A DNA stretch of 64,000 nucleotides from Straminergon stramineum (taxonomy: Eukaryota > Streptophyta > Bryopsida > Hypnales > Calliergonaceae): the NCBI GenBank assembly GCA_963920665.1, contig OY987263.1:44861218-44925217 (forward strand), read 5' to 3'. Positions 61,301-64,000 of this stretch are shown here, in pieces; within the stretch, counting starts at the first letter, position 1, and the number at the start of each line of letters is the position of its first letter. The notes beneath the pieces are model-generated. The model ran no database searches. It saw only the letters and a program-made list of their open reading frames with translations, and was not told where the DNA came from. The translations under genes were made by a program, and so were the position numbers.

Positions 61301-62906
61301 CCTCATTTCTCTTCAAGGTGAAAGACACATTTTATGTATGTGTCATGTCTATTCATTTTCATTTCTTGAGTGTTTATTTCGCTTCTATATAATTCACCCT
61401 ATTCCCTCAGGATTCTATAGCAAAAGATTACGCAAGCAATAGATGCTGCACTTCGAAGATATCATGAGACTACATCGACAAATGAAAAGATTGTAGAAGG
61501 GGTGGCTCATGCCATGAAGCTAGGGGCCAAAGAGAAGAACATGAAGCTATACATGAAGATGATAAAGTTGCTAACTATAGTCAATCATGCTCATGGGGCC
61601 AGGTTCCTTGAGGAGTTGAGATTAATGTTCATCAAATTATGCACCATTTTTCCCTTGCTAGAACCTTCATGTAAACAAATTGTAGAAATCATTCTTGTTG
61701 GTGTAGGTGGAGAGGCATTGGAGCTCCAACGAGGTGCTAGAGATGACCCTAGAGAAATTGCAAGTGGTGGCCACTTACAATACCACAACAGAATACAAGG
61801 TGAAGTTCTTGTAGTGGTGGAATTCCTCCATTCCATCTCATGATGCGAGGGAGTTTATGTCCACGCCTATCTTTGAAACACACTTGGGTCCTTTCTTGAA
61901 TAAGTGTATTTGGTTTGTTGGGGTAAGTGCCTTACCCAATTTCATTTGTTGAATTGTATTGATTCATCCTAGCTATTGAGTACAACATTCTTTAGTTTAT
62001 GATGTCTCCTAAATCTTCATAAAGGAAAAAGACTCATACTTGTGCTCATCAATTTCTATAGATTAAAGATGCGACAATGGAGTATTTCGAAGGGGTTGTC
62101 AAACATGACAACATCAAGATCAACATGAATGTTCCACTACAACCACAGATCTTATTTGAGTACATCAAGGGATGGAAGAGGAAGATTTGGGACCAAGGCT
62201 TCCAGCCTTATCGCACTTGACCTCAGCTATATACATCACAAAGACAGTACAATCTGTTCCATTTCTCTAGCTTCAAATAGCACTTCAAAATGCATTGCAT
62301 TCTTTTCATTTCTCATGATTGTACACTTGTCTTGGATGCTTGTATAAATGCAAAAGTTTGGAATCACCCTTGTGGTGAAGGACCTAGGAGCAAAAAGTAA
62401 ATCCAATTTCTCTTTCAAGCACACTACTAAGATGGTCAAGGCTAGTGTTGACATTGCATGAGACGACATGGTGATGAACTACACTCATCCAAATGATATG
62501 GCAATGAATGCCCAAAAGCCTTGACAGGGGCTCACAAAAAAGATCCACAATTCTTTCAGATCCTCTTTGAAGCTACGAGCGGTGAAGGAGATGTGATTCT
62601 CGACTACACCGCATCCACTAGTTAGTATTCAATTCAATTTATCTACCTCACAATTGTAATGAATCTACAATGTGAGTCATTTAAATAATATTTTGAATTT
62701 CTTTGCCTATAGGTGCATTCATTATCGCTTATCATGGCATGGCTTGTCATGTTTTGGCCTTCGAGGAGAACAAGGACATTTTCGATGCTATCCTCAAACC
62801 CATGCAGAAATTCTCTACAACCAAGGTAGTGACACCACCACTGCCGGTAGTTGTGGTTTCACAAGATCCGGATGACATGCTTGTGGTGCCTCAGAAATTT
62901 GTCTAG
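58381..62906 (+). pseudogene. Relic gene with ParB-like and DNA-methylase-like parts
   Basis: Blocks on the plus strand, broken by stops, frame changes and introns. 58381: MDVSPRTQTQDDRIVEM, then an acidic run. 58862-59037: FFVYDGKHQRLG, stop, then TKPDWHYRVDCIFLDTKGK and a GTGAGT donor; the 'V-x-DGxH(R)' block recalls ParB-like domains. 59156: DSHMKTNLIHTLY, stop, KYGLLSMDIFNNMLKPL. 59318: MRLFHHKVKEPLELAGG. 61420: ITQAIDAALRRYHETTSTN and FLEELRLMFIKL. 61730: EMTLEKLQVVATYNTTTEYK. 62050: DATMEYFEGVVKHDN. 62490: MNYTHPNDMAMNAQ. 62545-62621: QFFQILFEATSGEGDVILDY, an intron (62622-62712), then GMACHVLAFEENKDIFDAIL. The last part resembles motif I of N6/N4-type DNA methyltransferases. The sequence looks transposon-associated. 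Both domain names are tentative. Confidence 0.45.
59300..61270 (+). repeat. Inverted duplication, right arm
   Basis: Partner of 56385-58180. It starts within the coding stretch MRLFHHKVKEPLELAGG (about 59318-59370) and continues through what would be a long intron of the relic gene, ending AATAGTGAACCAATATGG. Because the right arm follows the gene's own exon and intron, it looks like the source and the left arm like an inverted copy. An element with long terminal inverted repeats is the alternative. Confidence 0.85.
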
Positions 62907-63400
62907 AAGGAAAAATTCAGTAATTAAGTTAGCATTTTTAAAATTCTTTCAATGCATGGTGCCCTCTACTTTTCAAAACTCTAACATGGTGCCATTTTGG
63001 TTTGCATTCATTGAGGATTAATGTCACTAGGTCCAATGATGAAGAAACAAAGTCTTCTCTTTAGTCCAGAGAAGACTTATGAGCTTCCAGTTTATGCCAA
63101 CCAAATGACAACGGCTTTTGTAGATTTTGGTTGTTCCAAACCAAAACGCCATTGTGGCAGCATGAAATTCTAATTTTGTTGGTTTTACTTAGTAATACTA
63201 ACTGGATAGCTAGATAAGGGTATCCGGATTTGGTTAAGAAACCATAAGGAGCGGAAATAGAAGTGGAAAATGAGATAGCGGGAAGATCTATTCAATCCAG
63301 TTTCCAGAGAGTAGACAGATAGGAGCGGATGTCTGACCGGATAGGTGACGGACCGGATAGCCTACAGAAACCGGATCCGGATTAGGTTGTGCTGAAGTGG
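62907..63400. other. Spacer; right part may be LTR U3
   Basis: No gene seen. From about 63200 the GC content rises and the words CCGGAT, ACCGGATAGG and CCGGATCCGG occur repeatedly, just before a TATA box. Confidence 0.4.
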
Positions 63401-63417
63401 CAATGGGGTCTAGCCGA

Positions 63418-63425
63418 TATAAAAG
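63418..63425 (+). promoter_or_regulatory. TATA box
   Basis: TATAAAAG lies about 260 bp upstream of the next start codon. It is preceded by a cluster of CCGGAT words and followed by a C/T-rich tract (CACCCCTTTTCACTATTTCA) that would suit a transcription start. Confidence 0.6.
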
Positions 63426-63678
63426 GGCTGGCCTGGCCAGTCGCACCCCTTTTCACTATTTCATTTTCCAGCGCTTTCAAGCTCCTCGTGTCTGTTAGTT
63501 TCAGCGTTCTGTGTCAATCACTGTTTCGAGAGTTTTTCGCGAGTGTTATAGTGTCTACTACAGTGTAAGTTTGGTTTCTGGTTGAGATCAGAGAGAGAAG
63601 GAAAGGAACGGGACGTGCGGCTAGGAGAGTGACAATAAGGTAGAATCGGAAAGGGTTCCGAGTAGCTCGTCCGCGACC

Positions 63679-63969
63679 ATGCCGCAACTCAAGAGAACTA
63701 GAGGTCATGCTAGTTCGTCAACAGCAGTAGATGTCAAACTCCGAAAAGTAGTTCCGGTTATCCCTTTGTCAGAGGATACCCGAGCAGAACTCATGGACGA
63801 CTTGAACTCCATGGGTTGTATAGAGTTTACAACCAAGCCCTGGGATTTCAAGGAGGAAGTTTTCATCCGGGAACTCTCGGGTAAAGTGTCCAACGAGTGG
63901 GATAATAAGCTGAGAGTGGTTCCGCCCCTCTGGACGGAAGAAGTCTGGAGGTCAGTTTACAGCTTCTAG
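63679..63969 (+). CDS. First ORF of a probable LTR element (partial)
   Basis: ATG in good context (GACCATGCC) opens a 96-codon frame: MPQLKRTRGHASSS, then VIPLSEDTRAELMDDLNSMG, then LWTEEVWRSVYSF and a TAG. The style (basic N terminus, no membrane segment, Trp-rich WTEEVW) is gag-like, and the long leader with a TATA box would suit a retrotransposon. The stop may be a lesion, or the frame may leave at a GTCAGT donor after EEVWR. The window ends 31 bp further on. An ordinary host gene is not excluded. Confidence 0.35.
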   Translation: MPQLKRTRGHASSSTAVDVKLRKVVPVIPLSEDTRAELMDDLNSMGCIEFTTKPWDFKEEVFIRELSGKVSNEWDNKLRVVPPLWTEEVWRSVYSF

Positions 63970-64000
63970 CCGAGAGGATTTGGGATGGCCAGTCGGAAGG

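Overview
This is a nuclear window from a land plant. Three things show it: a spliced LRR receptor kinase, a spliced RIN2/RIN3-type RING E3 ligase and a decayed copy of the plant-specific plastid helicase ISE2. All have GT-AG introns, moderately GC-rich exons and very AT-rich intergenic DNA full of old transposons. Gene density is low: three intact genes in 64 kb. That suggests a fairly large, repeat-rich genome. A non-angiosperm land plant is possible, but this is only an inference and I cannot name the species.

Layout. 1-6.5 kb: AT-rich repeats, a degenerate purine-rich array, a tgact/aaatatgac array and the first of four copies of a ~230-bp MITE. 6.77-7.66 kb (+): relic of a wax-synthase-like MBOAT acyltransferase with frame breaks and the catalytic His replaced by Gln. 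8.07-16.2 kb (-): an almost complete exon set of an ISE2-like DExH helicase, broken by two in-frame stops, frame breaks and a changed DExH box. 16.97-21.69 kb (+): an intact five-exon HAESA/HSL-like LRR receptor kinase (1016 aa), head-to-head with the helicase relic. 26.54-26.92 kb (+): a small COX14-like mitochondrial protein. 27-38 kb: AT-rich repeat DNA. 39.04-43.04 kb (+): an intact 12-exon membrane RING-H2 E3 ligase (585 aa) related to RIN2/RIN3 (gp78-like, with a C-terminal CUE-like segment).

43-64 kb is a transposon graveyard. It holds a Mutator-like MITE with an 11-bp target duplication, a SWIM-zinc-finger transposase-like relic (-) invaded by a solo LTR with an ATAGG duplication, an array of alternating palindromes that runs into ~345-bp tandem repeats, a ~1.8-1.9-kb inverted duplication around and inside a relic gene, and the promoter-like start of a probable LTR element at the right edge. 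The relic gene has a possible ParB-like segment followed by a possible DNA-methyltransferase-like segment. That gene and its inverted duplication are the least explained part of the window.

The intact genes do not form a pathway. They are, respectively, a cell-surface peptide-receptor type kinase, a respiratory-complex assembly factor and an ER/plasma-membrane ubiquitin ligase. The rest records successive insertions and decay. All family assignments come from recognising protein motifs by eye; no database search was run.
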